This document shows, one piece after another, positions 28,625-37,461 of a stretch of DNA of 64,000 nucleotides. The first letter of the stretch is position 1; each line of letters opens with the position of its first letter. Source of the DNA: Lysobacterales bacterium (GTDB taxonomy: Bacteria > Pseudomonadota > Gammaproteobacteria > Xanthomonadales > Wenzhouxiangellaceae). Location: contig PBLG01000042.1 of the NCBI GenBank assembly GCA_002722315.1, positions 1-64,000 on the forward strand, read 5' to 3'. Made by a program: the position numbers and the translations under genes. A model generated the notes under the pieces. The model worked only from the letters and a program-made list of their open reading frames with translations. It was not told the origin of the DNA and did no database searches.

Positions 28625-29130
28625 TGCCGGATCTCGACGAGCGGGTATTCGAGAACCTGGTCGACGGGCTGTCGGTTCGCCGGGAACGTCCCGACGATCG
28701 AGAATTTCTCGAACGCCTCTACGCCTCGACGCGCGAGCATGAAATGCGCCTGCTCGACTGGCCGGCAGAGGCAAAGAACGCATTCATCCGCCAGCAGTTC
28801 GAAGCCCAGCACGACCACTATCGTCAGCACTATTCAGACGCGCATTTCTGGATCGTCGAGGTCGGCGAGACCCCGGTCGGTCGGATTTACGTCCAGGGGC
28901 GCGATGACGAAATTCGCTTGATGGATATCGCGCTGGTGCCCGGGCGCAAGGGAAACGGGATCGGCACGGCGCTGGTGCGACGCGTGCTCGATATCGCCGC
29001 GCACAGGCAGGTGGCGGTCAGGCTGCACGTCGAGCCCGACAATCGCGCCGTGAACCTCTATCACCGACTGGGCTTCGTCAAGCTCGAGGATCGAGGCGTC
29101 TACCAGTTCATGGAGTGGCGCGGACGATGA
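28624..29130 (+). CDS. GNAT-family N-acetyltransferase
   Basis: 168 residues from ATG 28624, which shares its first base with the preceding stop. The acetyl-CoA binding region is IALVPGRKGNGIGTALVRRV, fitting the (Q/R)xxGx(G/A) rule, and the C-terminal half has HVEPDNRAVNLYHRLGFVKL, usual for the family. Such enzymes acetylate amines on small molecules or protein N termini; the target is not predictable. It ends the five-gene run after the giant protein and converges on the DUF6916/NSS pair. Confidence 0.9.
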   Translation: MPDLDERVFENLVDGLSVRRERPDDREFLERLYASTREHEMRLLDWPAEAKNAFIRQQFEAQHDHYRQHYSDAHFWIVEVGETPVGRIYVQGRDDEIRLMDIALVPGRKGNGIGTALVRRVLDIAAHRQVAVRLHVEPDNRAVNLYHRLGFVKLEDRGVYQFMEWRGR

Positions 29131-29147
29131 TCGTCATGGCGGGCGAG

Positions 29148-29166
29148 CGGCCGGGAAAACCGGCCG
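29148..29166. terminator. Possible bidirectional terminator hairpin
   Basis: CGGCCGG (29148-29154) pairs with CCGGCCG (29160-29166) around a GAAAA loop, in the 51-base space between convergent genes. There is no T-run on either strand, so intrinsic termination is uncertain. Confidence 0.4.
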
Positions 29167-29181
29167 GCGCAAACCGTATCT

Positions 29182-29463
29182 TCAGTTGAACACCGCCTCG
29201 TAGTCCATCCCGTCGCCGGCCGGCCCCAGCGGCACCAGGAACAGGTCGAGCTCACCCAGCCTTTCATGCCGCACTCTGACGATCTGCTGCTCGAGCTGTG
29301 GCCCCGGCTCGCTGCGGAATACCACCGAAAAGGACTGCCGGTCGCCGTGCGAAGGTAGCTTGCCGACCTCGTGCACGCTCGCTTCGACCGCCAGCTCTCC
29401 GGCCTCCAGCGAGACCTGATCCCCGACGATCCCCTCGAAATCCTGCAGTTCGGGCCCCGACAT
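29182..29463 (-). CDS. DUF6916 small protein
   Basis: 93 residues, from ATG 29463, which shares its base with the stop of the NSS transporter gene, so the two are translationally coupled. The conserved run from LQDFEGIVGDQVSLEAGELA to the ending VPLGPAGDGMDYEAVFN matches the DUF6916 family as I remember it. That family commonly sits near tail-collar/MdpB genes. Here it lies opposite the collar cluster, with the Tat protein at 28247 as a likely distant relative. No signal peptide. Function unknown. Confidence 0.75.
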   Translation of the reverse strand: MSGPELQDFEGIVGDQVSLEAGELAVEASVHEVGKLPSHGDRQSFSVVFRSEPGPQLEQQIVRVRHERLGELDLFLVPLGPAGDGMDYEAVFN

Positions 29464-30827
29464 CAGATGATGCCCAGAAGCCCGCCCAGCACGATGATGA
29501 TCATGATCGGGGTGACCACGCGGGTGAGCCACAGCCAGAGCTTGAAGGCCCAGTCGGGCATCTTCTCGTCGAGTTCCTCGCGCGTGATCCGGTTCGACAG
29601 CACCCAGCCGGCGAACACCGCGGTCAGCAGCCCGCCGATGGGCAGCATGATGTTGGAGGCGACGAATTCGATCGCACCCATGATGTCCTTGCCGCCGATG
29701 GTGACTTCGGACCAGATGTTCAGGCCGAATACCGATAGCAGACCCACCAGCCAGGTCAGCGCGGCGACGGCCAGCGCGATCTGCTTGCGCGAGAAGTTGG
29801 TGGCTTCGACGAAATAGGCCGTCGGCGGTTCAAGCAGCGAGATCGAGCTGGTCCAGGCCGCGACCGCGAGCAGCAGGAAGAACGCCATGCCGTAGGCGAT
29901 GCCGAAAGGCATCTCGTTGAAGGCCAGCGGCAGCGCGGTGAAGATGAAGCCGGCGCCGCCGCCTTCCGGGTCCAGTCCGAACGACAGCACGATGGGGAAG
30001 ATGGCGAGGCCTGCGACCAGCGCCACGGCCGTATCGGCGAATGCAACCGCAATCCCCACCCTGGGGACGTTGACGTGCGACGGCAGGTAGGCACCGTAGG
30101 CCATGATGGCGCACATCCCGAGGCTCAGGGTAAAGAACGCCTGGCCCATCGCGGTGACCACCATGGATCCGGACACGCGCGACCAGTCCGGGCTGAACAG
30201 GAAGCCCAGCGCTTCCTGGAAGTGGCCGGTGCTCATGCCGTAGCCGAGGAGTATCAGCAGCAGCACGAACAGCGTCGGCATCATCACCGATACCGCGCGC
30301 TCCAGTCCTTCCTCGACGCCGAGTGCAACGACGCCGACGGTCAGGATCATGAAGATTGCGTGCCACAGGATCAGCTTGCCGGGACTGGCCAGCATGTTGG
30401 CGAAGGTCTCGCCGGGATTGGATATTGCCGGAGCGCCCATCACGAGCTGCTGGAAATAGTCGAAGCCGTAGGCCAGCGTCCAGCCGGCGACCACCGAGTA
30501 GAACGACAGCACCAGGAAGCCGGCGATCACGCCGAGCCAGCCGAGGCCCATCCAGGCGCGCGAGGCACCGGCGTCGTCGGCAAGCTCCTTGAGCGAGTTG
30601 ATCGGGCTCATCCGGCCGCGCCTGCCGATCACGATTTCGGAAAACAGGATGGGCAGCCCGACGACCACGATGCAGCCCAGGTAGACCAGCACGAACGCGC
30701 CGCCGCCGTTTTCGGACGTGATGTAGGGGAATCGCCAGATGTTGCCGAGGCCGACCGCAGAACCGGTGGCCGCCAGCACGAACATCAGGCGGGATGACCA
30801 CATGCCGTGGACCGAAGTTGTCTTCAT
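29463..30827 (-). CDS. Neurotransmitter:sodium symporter (NSS/SNF) family transporter
   Basis: 454 residues with about twelve membrane helices of the LeuT fold. Helix 1 carries the substrate/sodium signature GSAVGLGNIWRFPYITSENG. Start 30827 is chosen because MKTTSVHGMWSSR leads straight into helix 1; the frame open to 31013 overlaps the divergent ABC gene region. Bacterial members import amino acids or related amines with sodium. The substrate here is unknown. It is coupled to the DUF6916 gene by a one-base overlap, an unusual partnership. Confidence 0.92.
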   Translation of the reverse strand: MKTTSVHGMWSSRLMFVLAATGSAVGLGNIWRFPYITSENGGGAFVLVYLGCIVVVGLPILFSEIVIGRRGRMSPINSLKELADDAGASRAWMGLGWLGVIAGFLVLSFYSVVAGWTLAYGFDYFQQLVMGAPAISNPGETFANMLASPGKLILWHAIFMILTVGVVALGVEEGLERAVSVMMPTLFVLLLILLGYGMSTGHFQEALGFLFSPDWSRVSGSMVVTAMGQAFFTLSLGMCAIMAYGAYLPSHVNVPRVGIAVAFADTAVALVAGLAIFPIVLSFGLDPEGGGAGFIFTALPLAFNEMPFGIAYGMAFFLLLAVAAWTSSISLLEPPTAYFVEATNFSRKQIALAVAALTWLVGLLSVFGLNIWSEVTIGGKDIMGAIEFVASNIMLPIGGLLTAVFAGWVLSNRITREELDEKMPDWAFKLWLWLTRVVTPIMIIIVLGGLLGII

Positions 30828-30990
30828 GAAACGCGTCTCGCTTATGGTTGTTCTTGCAAGCGGCCAATTGTGTCTCAAGCCGCGCTCGGAAGCAAATAAG
30901 CTTTCGGGAGATCGCTCGTGGGTTTCGCCGGCCGTCGGTACCTGGATTTGCGTATCATGGCCTGCGGCCCATTCGCTCCACGCCCAACGC

Positions 30991-31683
30991 ATGCCTGAAC
31001 CTTTGCTGGACATTCAAGCGCTGACGTTTGCCTGGCCGGGCGATCGGGCGCCGGTGATCGACGGACTGAGACTCGCCGTCGAACCCGGCCAGCGCGTCTT
31101 CCTCGCCGGCGCTTCCGGATCGGGCAAGTCGACCCTGCTTGCGCTGATCGGCGGTCTGGTGACGCCCGCCGGCGGGCGAATCCGGTTTGCCGGCGAAGAC
31201 CTCGCGACGCTCTCGCGCGCCCGGCGCGACCGGTTCAGGGCCGACCATCTGGGCGTGATCTTCCAGCAGTTCAACCTTCTGCCGTGGCTGGACCCGGTGG
31301 CGAACGTGCTGCTGGGGTGCCAGTTCTCGTCGGCGCGCCGGCAACGCGCCGACAACCCGGAACGCGCGGCGCGCGAGCTGCTGGCAGCCATGGGGCTGGC
31401 CGAGGATCGCTGGGCGCGCCGGGCCGACGAACTCAGCGTCGGCCAGCAACAGCGCGTAGCCGCGGCCCGCGCGCTGATAGGCCAGCCGGACCTGGTGCTG
31501 GCCGACGAGCCGACCTCGGCGCTGGACGCCGACCGCCGCGATGCCTTCATCGAACTGCTGTTCGCCCAGGTCGAACGCGCCGGAAGTGCGATCCTGTTCG
31601 TCAGCCACGATCGTGACTTGGCGAACAGATTCGATGCCACCCTCGAGCTCGCCGAGCTCCACGCCGGCCGGGCCGTCGCGTGA
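30991..31683 (+). CDS. ABC transporter ATP-binding protein (LolD/MacB type)
   Basis: 230 residues. Walker A is GASGSGKST, the Q loop FQQFNLLPW, the signature LSVGQQQRV, Walker B LVLADEPTSALDA and the H loop FVSHD. It belongs to the group that powers FtsX/MacB-like permeases rather than solute import. ATG 30991 gives the normal family N terminus. It overlaps the permease gene by four bases (GTGA). The cargo is unknown; see the permease entry for a possible metal link. Confidence 0.93.
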   Translation: MPEPLLDIQALTFAWPGDRAPVIDGLRLAVEPGQRVFLAGASGSGKSTLLALIGGLVTPAGGRIRFAGEDLATLSRARRDRFRADHLGVIFQQFNLLPWLDPVANVLLGCQFSSARRQRADNPERAARELLAAMGLAEDRWARRADELSVGQQQRVAAARALIGQPDLVLADEPTSALDADRRDAFIELLFAQVERAGSAILFVSHDRDLANRFDATLELAELHAGRAVA

Positions 31684-33104
31684 CGCTCTTTTCGCTGGCT
31701 CGCGGCTCGTTGTCCAATCGCCGGGCATCGGTGGCGCTCACAGTGCTCACCATCGCGATCGCTATCGCGCTGCTGGTGCTGGTCGAGCAGATGCGCTCTC
31801 AGGTGCGCGAGGGGTTCTATCGTTCGGTATCGGGAACGGACCTCATCGTGGGGGCGCCGACCTCCTCGGTGCAGCTGCTGCTGTTCTCGGTGTTCGGGCT
31901 GGGGGACCCGACCAGCAACGTCTCCTGGGAGCGTTACCGGGAAATCGCCGGGCAGCCCATCGTCGACTGGTCCATCCCGATCTCGCTGGGCGATGCTCAC
32001 CAGGGCTACCGCGTCGTCGGTACCACCGATGCGATGTTCGAGCACTACCGCTATGCCGGCGGGCGGGCCCTGGAATTCCGCCGCGGCGGGCCGTTCTCGG
32101 ACCTTTTCGACGTGGTCGTCGGTGCGCGCGCGGCCGAGCGACTGGGTTATGCCCCGGGCGACGAGGTCGTGCTGGCGCACGGCGGCGGCAACGTCAGCCT
32201 GCACCATCACGACGAGTTGCCGTTCGTCGTCTCCGGCGTGCTGGCGCCTACCGGTACGCCGGTGGACCAGTCGCTTTACATCCGGCTGGAGGCGCACCAC
32301 GCGATTCATGTCGGCTGGGAGCAGGGCGTGCCGCGGCGTGAGGCCATGCTGACGCCGGAACAGGCCAGGGCGCGCGCCGCCGCTCACGATCACGACCACG
32401 GTCGCAAAGACGATAGTCAAGACAATCGCCAGGACGGTCTCGGAGTCGATCGAGACGACGATCACGATCATGATGATGATCCCGGCGAGCCCGATGGTGC
32501 CGAGAGCGCGTCGAATGCCGCAGCCGCGGCGCCGGCGGCCTCGCTGCAGCCGGACGAGATCTCGGCCTTCCTGCTGGGTCTGAAGACGCGCGCCGCGGCG
32601 CTGGGATTGCAGTACCGGATCAACCAGCAGCGCGAAGAGCCGCTGCTGGCCATTCTCCCGGGCATCGCGCTGCAGCAGCTCTGGCGCATCACCGGCCTGG
32701 CCGAAAAGATCCTGCGCGTGGTCGCCGGACTGGTGGTGCTGGCCGGACTGCTGGGCATGCTGACCGCGTTGCTGACCACGCTTGGCGAGCGTCGCCGGGA
32801 GATGGCGATTCTGCGCGCCTGCGGCGCCCGCCCGTGGCAGATCTCGGCCCTGCTGCTGCTGGAAGCCGCGTTCATCACGCTCGCCGGCATTGCGGCCGGC
32901 CTGCTGCTGGCCGTGGCGGCGCAGTTCGCGCTCGCGCCGTGGCTGCTCGAGCGCTTCGGTATCGCGATTTCCTTCGCCTGGCCGGCGGCCTGGCAATGGC
33001 TGGTGCTGGCTGCGATCGCACTGGCCGGCGTGCTGGTGGCGCTGGTGCCGGCGGCGATGGTATACCGTCGCACCCTGGCCGACGGCATGCAGGTGCGGCA
33101 GTGA
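31680..33104 (+). CDS. FtsX/MacB-type ABC permease with His/Asp-rich loop
   Basis: 474 residues from GTG 31680. One helix near the N terminus (18-36), a large periplasmic domain, then three helices at the C terminus (about 345-465, with GERRREMAILRACGARPWQI between), the usual FtsX-domain arrangement. Residues about 236-275 are extremely rich in His and Asp (HDHDHGRK, then DDDHDHDDD), an evident metal-binding loop in the periplasmic part. ABC permeases of this kind, clustered with DUF3299 and sometimes DUF2796 proteins, are linked to zinc-responsive loci in Vibrio (from memory). A role in zinc or another transition metal, or in moving a metalloprotein, is a reasonable inference. Confidence 0.88.
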   Translation: MTLFSLARGSLSNRRASVALTVLTIAIAIALLVLVEQMRSQVREGFYRSVSGTDLIVGAPTSSVQLLLFSVFGLGDPTSNVSWERYREIAGQPIVDWSIPISLGDAHQGYRVVGTTDAMFEHYRYAGGRALEFRRGGPFSDLFDVVVGARAAERLGYAPGDEVVLAHGGGNVSLHHHDELPFVVSGVLAPTGTPVDQSLYIRLEAHHAIHVGWEQGVPRREAMLTPEQARARAAAHDHDHGRKDDSQDNRQDGLGVDRDDDHDHDDDPGEPDGAESASNAAAAAPAASLQPDEISAFLLGLKTRAAALGLQYRINQQREEPLLAILPGIALQQLWRITGLAEKILRVVAGLVVLAGLLGMLTALLTTLGERRREMAILRACGARPWQISALLLLEAAFITLAGIAAGLLLAVAAQFALAPWLLERFGIAISFAWPAAWQWLVLAAIALAGVLVALVPAAMVYRRTLADGMQVRQ

Positions 33105-33430
33105 ATCTCGCGCCTGCACTCTTTATCGTCATCCCGGAAACGTCGCGCGCAACCTCTGCGTCTTTTTTTGTCATCCCGGAAAGGTCGCGCGCAGCGCGGC
33201 GTTATCCGGGATCTCGAGAAGTTGCCCGAATACGGAAGATCGCGCCCGCGTCCCGAGGTTCCGGCTCTCCGCTTCGCTGCGCCCGGAAAGACGGAGAATT
33301 GTCGCTTCAGTCGGCTGAGTGACTCGGGAACTTCCGCCCTGAAATCCGGACGAACAAGATCACCGGGTCATCAAATCTGCGCGAATGTGCGTAATCTGCG
33401 GTTACAGTCTTTTGAAGTGGAGTTCCAAGA
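33105..33430. other. Repeat-rich spacer before the DUF3299 gene
   Basis: No gene. Two copies of GTCATCCCGGAAA followed by GTCGCGCGCA occur at 33128-33151 and 33170-33193. The second forms an inverted repeat, ATCCCGGA (33173-33180) with TCCGGGAT (33205-33212). These are typical extragenic palindromes. The rest is featureless apart from a moderately AT-rich stretch near 33350-33425 that may hold the promoter of the next gene; no clear -10/-35 pair can be assigned. Confidence 0.65.
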
Positions 33431-33916
33431 ATGCACCAGGCGTTGAAAGTCCTTGTTGCCATGATTGCCCTGGCGATTTGCGCTCGGGCCCTGGCCGATG
33501 CGCGCGAGATCGAGTGGGCCGAACTCATGCCCGAAGAGGAGTCGCAGGCCTGGATCGAAAACCAGACCGCCATCGATCACAGCGGTACGGGTCCCGGTCA
33601 GGTGTTCCAGTCAAGCGTCACGGTCGGTGAAATGGACGGTCTGGACGTGCGGATCGCCGGCTTTGTCGTGCCGGTCGAAACGACCGCCGAGGGCAAGCTC
33701 ACGGAGTTCTTCCTGGTGCCCTACTTCGGCGCCTGCATCCACCTTCCCCCACCGCCGGCCAATCAGATCATCTACGGCCGGCTCGCCGAGCCGATCGAAA
33801 TGGTCAATATCTGGGATGCGTTCTGGATGGAAGGCACGCTGAATATCGAAGACATCAGCAACGAAACCGCCGATGCGGCCTATACGATGGAAGTGGATCG
33901 GCTTGTCGTTTATTGA
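33431..33916 (+). CDS. DUF3299 exported protein
   Basis: 161 residues with a signal peptide (about 1-22, ending CARALA). The conserved core is RIAGFVVPVE, LTEFFLVPYFGACIHLPPPP and ANQIIYG, with the single Cys and His (ACIH) usual for DUF3299. The family is periplasmic, of unknown function, and often sits beside ABC permeases of the kind just upstream. The 326-base spacer means separate transcription is likely. A metal-related role is inferred from neighbours and the conserved Cys-His only. Confidence 0.85.
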   Translation: MHQALKVLVAMIALAICARALADAREIEWAELMPEEESQAWIENQTAIDHSGTGPGQVFQSSVTVGEMDGLDVRIAGFVVPVETTAEGKLTEFFLVPYFGACIHLPPPPANQIIYGRLAEPIEMVNIWDAFWMEGTLNIEDISNETADAAYTMEVDRLVVY

Positions 33917-33973
33917 TCGGGGGCGCCCGGCGGGGGCGCCCTTGAATTCCAACTCTGCTTCAACTTCCAGAAC

Positions 33974-34004
33974 CGTTTCGCCCCGCGCAGCGCGGGGCGA
34001 AACG
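33974..34004. repeat. Strong inverted repeat after the DUF3299 gene
   Basis: GTTTCGCCCCGC (33975-33986) pairs perfectly with GCGGGGCGAAAC (33992-34003) around GCAGC, and flanking C and G add one more pair. Outer TTCAACT (33959-33965) and AGTTGAA (34006-34012) can extend the structure. A self-complementary GGGCGCCC pair lies just upstream (33919-33942). It may end the DUF3299 transcript or be another extragenic palindrome. Confidence 0.8.
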
Positions 34005-34137
34005 CAGTTGAATCTCAGCCGCATCGGCAGCTCGAAGTCGAGGCCGAAGGCCCGCCGCTTCGGCAAGAAGCTGCGTGATGCATCGGTACCCCTAACCTTT
34101 TATCATGACCGCTGATCACTCCGACGAGTTCTTTCAG

Positions 34138-36249
34138 ATGAACAAGATCACCTTATGCCTCATGGCCGCGCTGCTGTGCTTCGCCGGCACGCCCGCCGCC
34201 CAGGAAGAAAGCGCCGATGCGAAGCGACTGTCGGCCGAAATCCTGTGGCAGCTCGATCGGTTGGGCGCGCCGGTGGTCTCGCCCGGCGGGCGCTTCGTGG
34301 TGGTGCCGGCCACGTCGTTCGAGATCGATTCCGACGAGTCCGAGACCCGGCTGTGGCTGCTGGGCAGTCCTGAAGAGCCCGGCCAGCGCGCGATCACCGC
34401 CGCCGGGGCGAGTGCCTCCAGCCCGGTGTTTTCGCCCGACGGCTCGACGCTCGCCTTCGTTTCCAAACGCGGCGAGGACGAGGCCGGCCAGGTCTACCTG
34501 CTGCCCATGGACGGGCCCGGCGAGGCGACGCGGCTGACCGAGGTGCCGACCGGCGTGTCGGCGCTCAAGTGGGTCGGCGAACACATCTACTTCATCTCGA
34601 GCGTCTGGCCCGGCAAGACCTTCGACGAAATGGCCGAGGCGCTTGAAGCGGAGAAGGAAAGCAAGGTTTCGGCGCACGTGTGGAACGAAATGCCGTATGC
34701 ACATTTCGATACCTGGCTGGACGAAGATCGGGAGAATCACCTGTTCAGGATTCCGGCTGCCGGCGGAGAGATCGAGCCGTTGACCGAGCCGGCCGGGCTG
34801 CGCCTGCCGACCGCCAACACCGGCACCGGAGACTATGACGTGGCGCCGAACGGCCGGCAGCTTGCCGTCGTGGCCGATGCCGCCACCGACGGCATATACC
34901 CGAACCCGGACGTTTTCCTGCTCGAAATCGGCGGCGGCGACGATCCGGTGAACCTGACCCAGGGCAACGCCGCGCCCGACGGGGCGCCGATGTTCTCGCC
35001 CGACGGGCAGCTGCTGGCATTTTCGCGCCAGCACATCCCGGGATTTTACGGCGACCAGCAGAAGCTGATGCTGCACGAAATGGCCACCGGACGCACCCGG
35101 CTGGTCCACGGTGACTGGGACCGGTCGGCCGCGGGTCTGGTCTGGTCGCCCGATTCGGCCGGCCTGTTCGGCGCGATCGACGATGCCGGCACTCGTCGCG
35201 TCTATTTCCTGCCGCTGAGCGGCGCCGAGCCGGTCGCCATCACGGAGGCAACCAACTTCGATGCGCTATCGATCGCCGAAGACGGCACGCTGGTCGCGCG
35301 CAACCAGAGTTTCGTCCACCCGCCGCGGGTCGTTCGCGTGGATGTCGAGGCCGGCGCCGGCAAACGGCTGGAGACGTTCAACGACGAGGTGCTGGCCGAC
35401 GTCGACATGGGCACCTACGAGTCGGTGACCTATACCGGCGCGGAAGGCGCCGAGATCCAGATGTGGGTGCACTATCCGCCGGGCTTCGATCCGGCGTCGA
35501 AATACCCGCTGTTCCTGTTGATCCACGGCGGGCCGCACGGCGCGATCTCCGACATGTTTCACTTCAGGTGGAACGCCCAGACCTTCTCGTCGTGGGGCTA
35601 CGTGACGGCCTGGCACAACTTCCACGGCTCGTCGGGCTTCGGACAGGACTTCACCGATGCGATCAATCCGGACTGGATGACCAAGCCCTACGCCGACACC
35701 ATCGCCGCGGCCGAGTGGTTCATGGAAAAGCCGTGGATCGACACCGAGCGCATGGTCGCCGGCGGCGGCAGCTACGGCGGGTATCTGTCGACCGTGCTGC
35801 TGGGCCGCGATCACCCGTTCAACGCGCTGGTCATCCACGCTGCGGTCTACGACCTGTACGCCCAGACGTCGGCCGATTTCGCGGTCCACGACCAGCGCTT
35901 CGGCCCGTACTGGGAAAACCCCGAGCTGTACCGGGCGATCTCGCCGCACTACTTCGCCGACGAATTCGACACGCCCAGCCTGATCATTCACGGCCAGAAG
36001 GATCTGCGCGTGCCGGTCGGCCAGGCGTTCGAACTTTTCCGCACGCTGCAGACCCGCGGCGTGGAATCACGGTTGATCTACTACCCGGATGAAAATCACT
36101 GGGTGCTCAAGCCGAACAACTCGCTGCACTGGTACGGCGAGGTGCGCGACTGGGTCGAACGCTTCGCCGCGCCCGGTGGCCGCGGTGTTCAGTCTCAACC
36201 CGCCGAAGGCGTTCCGGAAGAAGCGGCAGCGGCTTCCGGCCTGGAGTAG
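34138..36249 (+). CDS. S9 family (acylaminoacyl/prolyl oligopeptidase-like) peptidase
   Basis: 703 residues from ATG 34138, where a signal peptide (MNKITLCLMAALLCFAGTPA) begins; ATG 34105 would add 11 residues ahead of it. The N-terminal half is a beta-propeller (FSPDGSTLAFVSKRGEDEAG and similar blades). The C-terminal alpha/beta hydrolase has GGGSYGGYLS with Ser545, Asp622 in HGQKDLRVP and His654 in DENHW, a complete triad. The oxyanion region is LLIHGGPHGA. The family cleaves short peptides; the signal suggests periplasmic work. Its 3' end overlaps the convergent sulfotransferase gene by 55 bases. Confidence 0.93.
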   Translation: MNKITLCLMAALLCFAGTPAAQEESADAKRLSAEILWQLDRLGAPVVSPGGRFVVVPATSFEIDSDESETRLWLLGSPEEPGQRAITAAGASASSPVFSPDGSTLAFVSKRGEDEAGQVYLLPMDGPGEATRLTEVPTGVSALKWVGEHIYFISSVWPGKTFDEMAEALEAEKESKVSAHVWNEMPYAHFDTWLDEDRENHLFRIPAAGGEIEPLTEPAGLRLPTANTGTGDYDVAPNGRQLAVVADAATDGIYPNPDVFLLEIGGGDDPVNLTQGNAAPDGAPMFSPDGQLLAFSRQHIPGFYGDQQKLMLHEMATGRTRLVHGDWDRSAAGLVWSPDSAGLFGAIDDAGTRRVYFLPLSGAEPVAITEATNFDALSIAEDGTLVARNQSFVHPPRVVRVDVEAGAGKRLETFNDEVLADVDMGTYESVTYTGAEGAEIQMWVHYPPGFDPASKYPLFLLIHGGPHGAISDMFHFRWNAQTFSSWGYVTAWHNFHGSSGFGQDFTDAINPDWMTKPYADTIAAAEWFMEKPWIDTERMVAGGGSYGGYLSTVLLGRDHPFNALVIHAAVYDLYAQTSADFAVHDQRFGPYWENPELYRAISPHYFADEFDTPSLIIHGQKDLRVPVGQAFELFRTLQTRGVESRLIYYPDENHWVLKPNNSLHWYGEVRDWVERFAAPGGRGVQSQPAEGVPEEAAAASGLE

Positions 36250-37373
36250 CCCCACCGCTTCAGCCACGGTCCCCACGCCGCGTCGACCTTGTCCAGCGTG
36301 GCCGGGTCGAATCGATGCGGGTTCTTCCTGTAGCCGCGGATGCTTTCCAGGTAGGCGCTGAATCGGGGCGCCTGCCGTTCGAAGTCGCCGATGCCCAGCT
36401 GGTCGTAGATGTCTTCGAGGCATTCCAGCGGCTTCTTGTCGAGGTCGTCGTAGGCAATCTCGATGAACCGGTCGTCAGGAAGATCTTCGGTATCGGCATA
36501 CAGGCGCTCGAGCATGCGCGGGTAGGCATCGAGGATCACCGGCTCGGCGGCTTCGGCGTCGAACGGCTGCAGCGCGTAGGCCGGCAGGAGTTTCCGGTAG
36601 AAGTTGCGCGTGGAGTCGAACACGACGTAAGGGTTGCGGTGTATGTGGACGAAGCGCGCGTCCGGCCACAACGACCGCAGCCAGGCGACCTGCCCGGTGT
36701 AGATCGGGTTCTTGACCAGCAGCGTGTCGCCCGGCATGTTCAGCAGCAGCTTCCGGCTGTAGTGCCTGAGCCGCCGCGCGCGTCGCCTCAATGCGGCGGG
36801 CGGAACGTCGTCGTTGTCGAGGAAGGCGCCACGTTCGAAATGCTCGACCAGCTTTTTCGGAAAATACAGCGCGTGGTAATACGACAGGTCCTGCATCGAG
36901 GCCAGCGCGATCTCGTCTTCCTGCGGCGAGTCGGGGTTGACCTCGACGTTGTCGATCAGCCGGCTCTCGGGCAGCGCGCGCTTGAGCAACGGCCGCAGCG
37001 CGCGGCCCAGAAGCAGGAAGTCCCAGGGCAGGCCGGTGGCGATGGGATCGGGCCAGGCAAAGCGCGGATCGCGGCTCATCAGGTTGAACAGGTGTGTGGT
37101 GCCGCTGCGCCAGTGGCCGAGTATGAACACCGGCGCTTGCGCGCCTTCCAGCGGATCGGCCCGCATGCCGGTCCACGCACGTTCGGCCAGCGAGAGCGGC
37201 GCGCGCGCCAGCGCCGCGCCGAAGAACGCTGCCAGCCTAGGCCACATGGCCGGCGGCACGCGGTTGGCGGCAGCCAGTCGGACAAGCGTGCCCGGGTCGG
37301 CGCCCAGCAGCGGATGGTTCCAGGTCGCCCGCGGTTTCTGCAATGCCATCTTGTTGATCCCGGTTCTGTCCAT
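36195..37373 (-). CDS. Sulfotransferase family protein (first copy)
   Basis: 392 residues from ATG 37373; an ATG at 37349 is an alternative. The PAPS 5'-phosphosulfate loop is PVFILGHWRSGTTHLFNLM, and the 3'-phosphate region is FVHIHRNPYVVFDSTRNFY. A conserved C-terminal YDQLGIGDFE block follows. It belongs to the bacterial sulfotransferase group with long N termini. These enzymes move sulfate from PAPS to hydroxyls on sugars, lipids or peptides. It diverges from an SDR epimerase gene and is one of two sulfotransferases in this lipid-related block. The substrate is not known. Confidence 0.85.
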   Translation of the reverse strand: MDRTGINKMALQKPRATWNHPLLGADPGTLVRLAAANRVPPAMWPRLAAFFGAALARAPLSLAERAWTGMRADPLEGAQAPVFILGHWRSGTTHLFNLMSRDPRFAWPDPIATGLPWDFLLLGRALRPLLKRALPESRLIDNVEVNPDSPQEDEIALASMQDLSYYHALYFPKKLVEHFERGAFLDNDDVPPAALRRRARRLRHYSRKLLLNMPGDTLLVKNPIYTGQVAWLRSLWPDARFVHIHRNPYVVFDSTRNFYRKLLPAYALQPFDAEAAEPVILDAYPRMLERLYADTEDLPDDRFIEIAYDDLDKKPLECLEDIYDQLGIGDFERQAPRFSAYLESIRGYRKNPHRFDPATLDKVDAAWGPWLKRWGYSRPEAAAASSGTPSAG

Positions 37374-37461
37374 GGACGTGTCAATGATGGCAGACTGGAA
37401 CCGGAATGGCGGTGATCGCTTTCGAATCGGCCGGAATATCGTGGGCAGGAAATTGGCGGAC

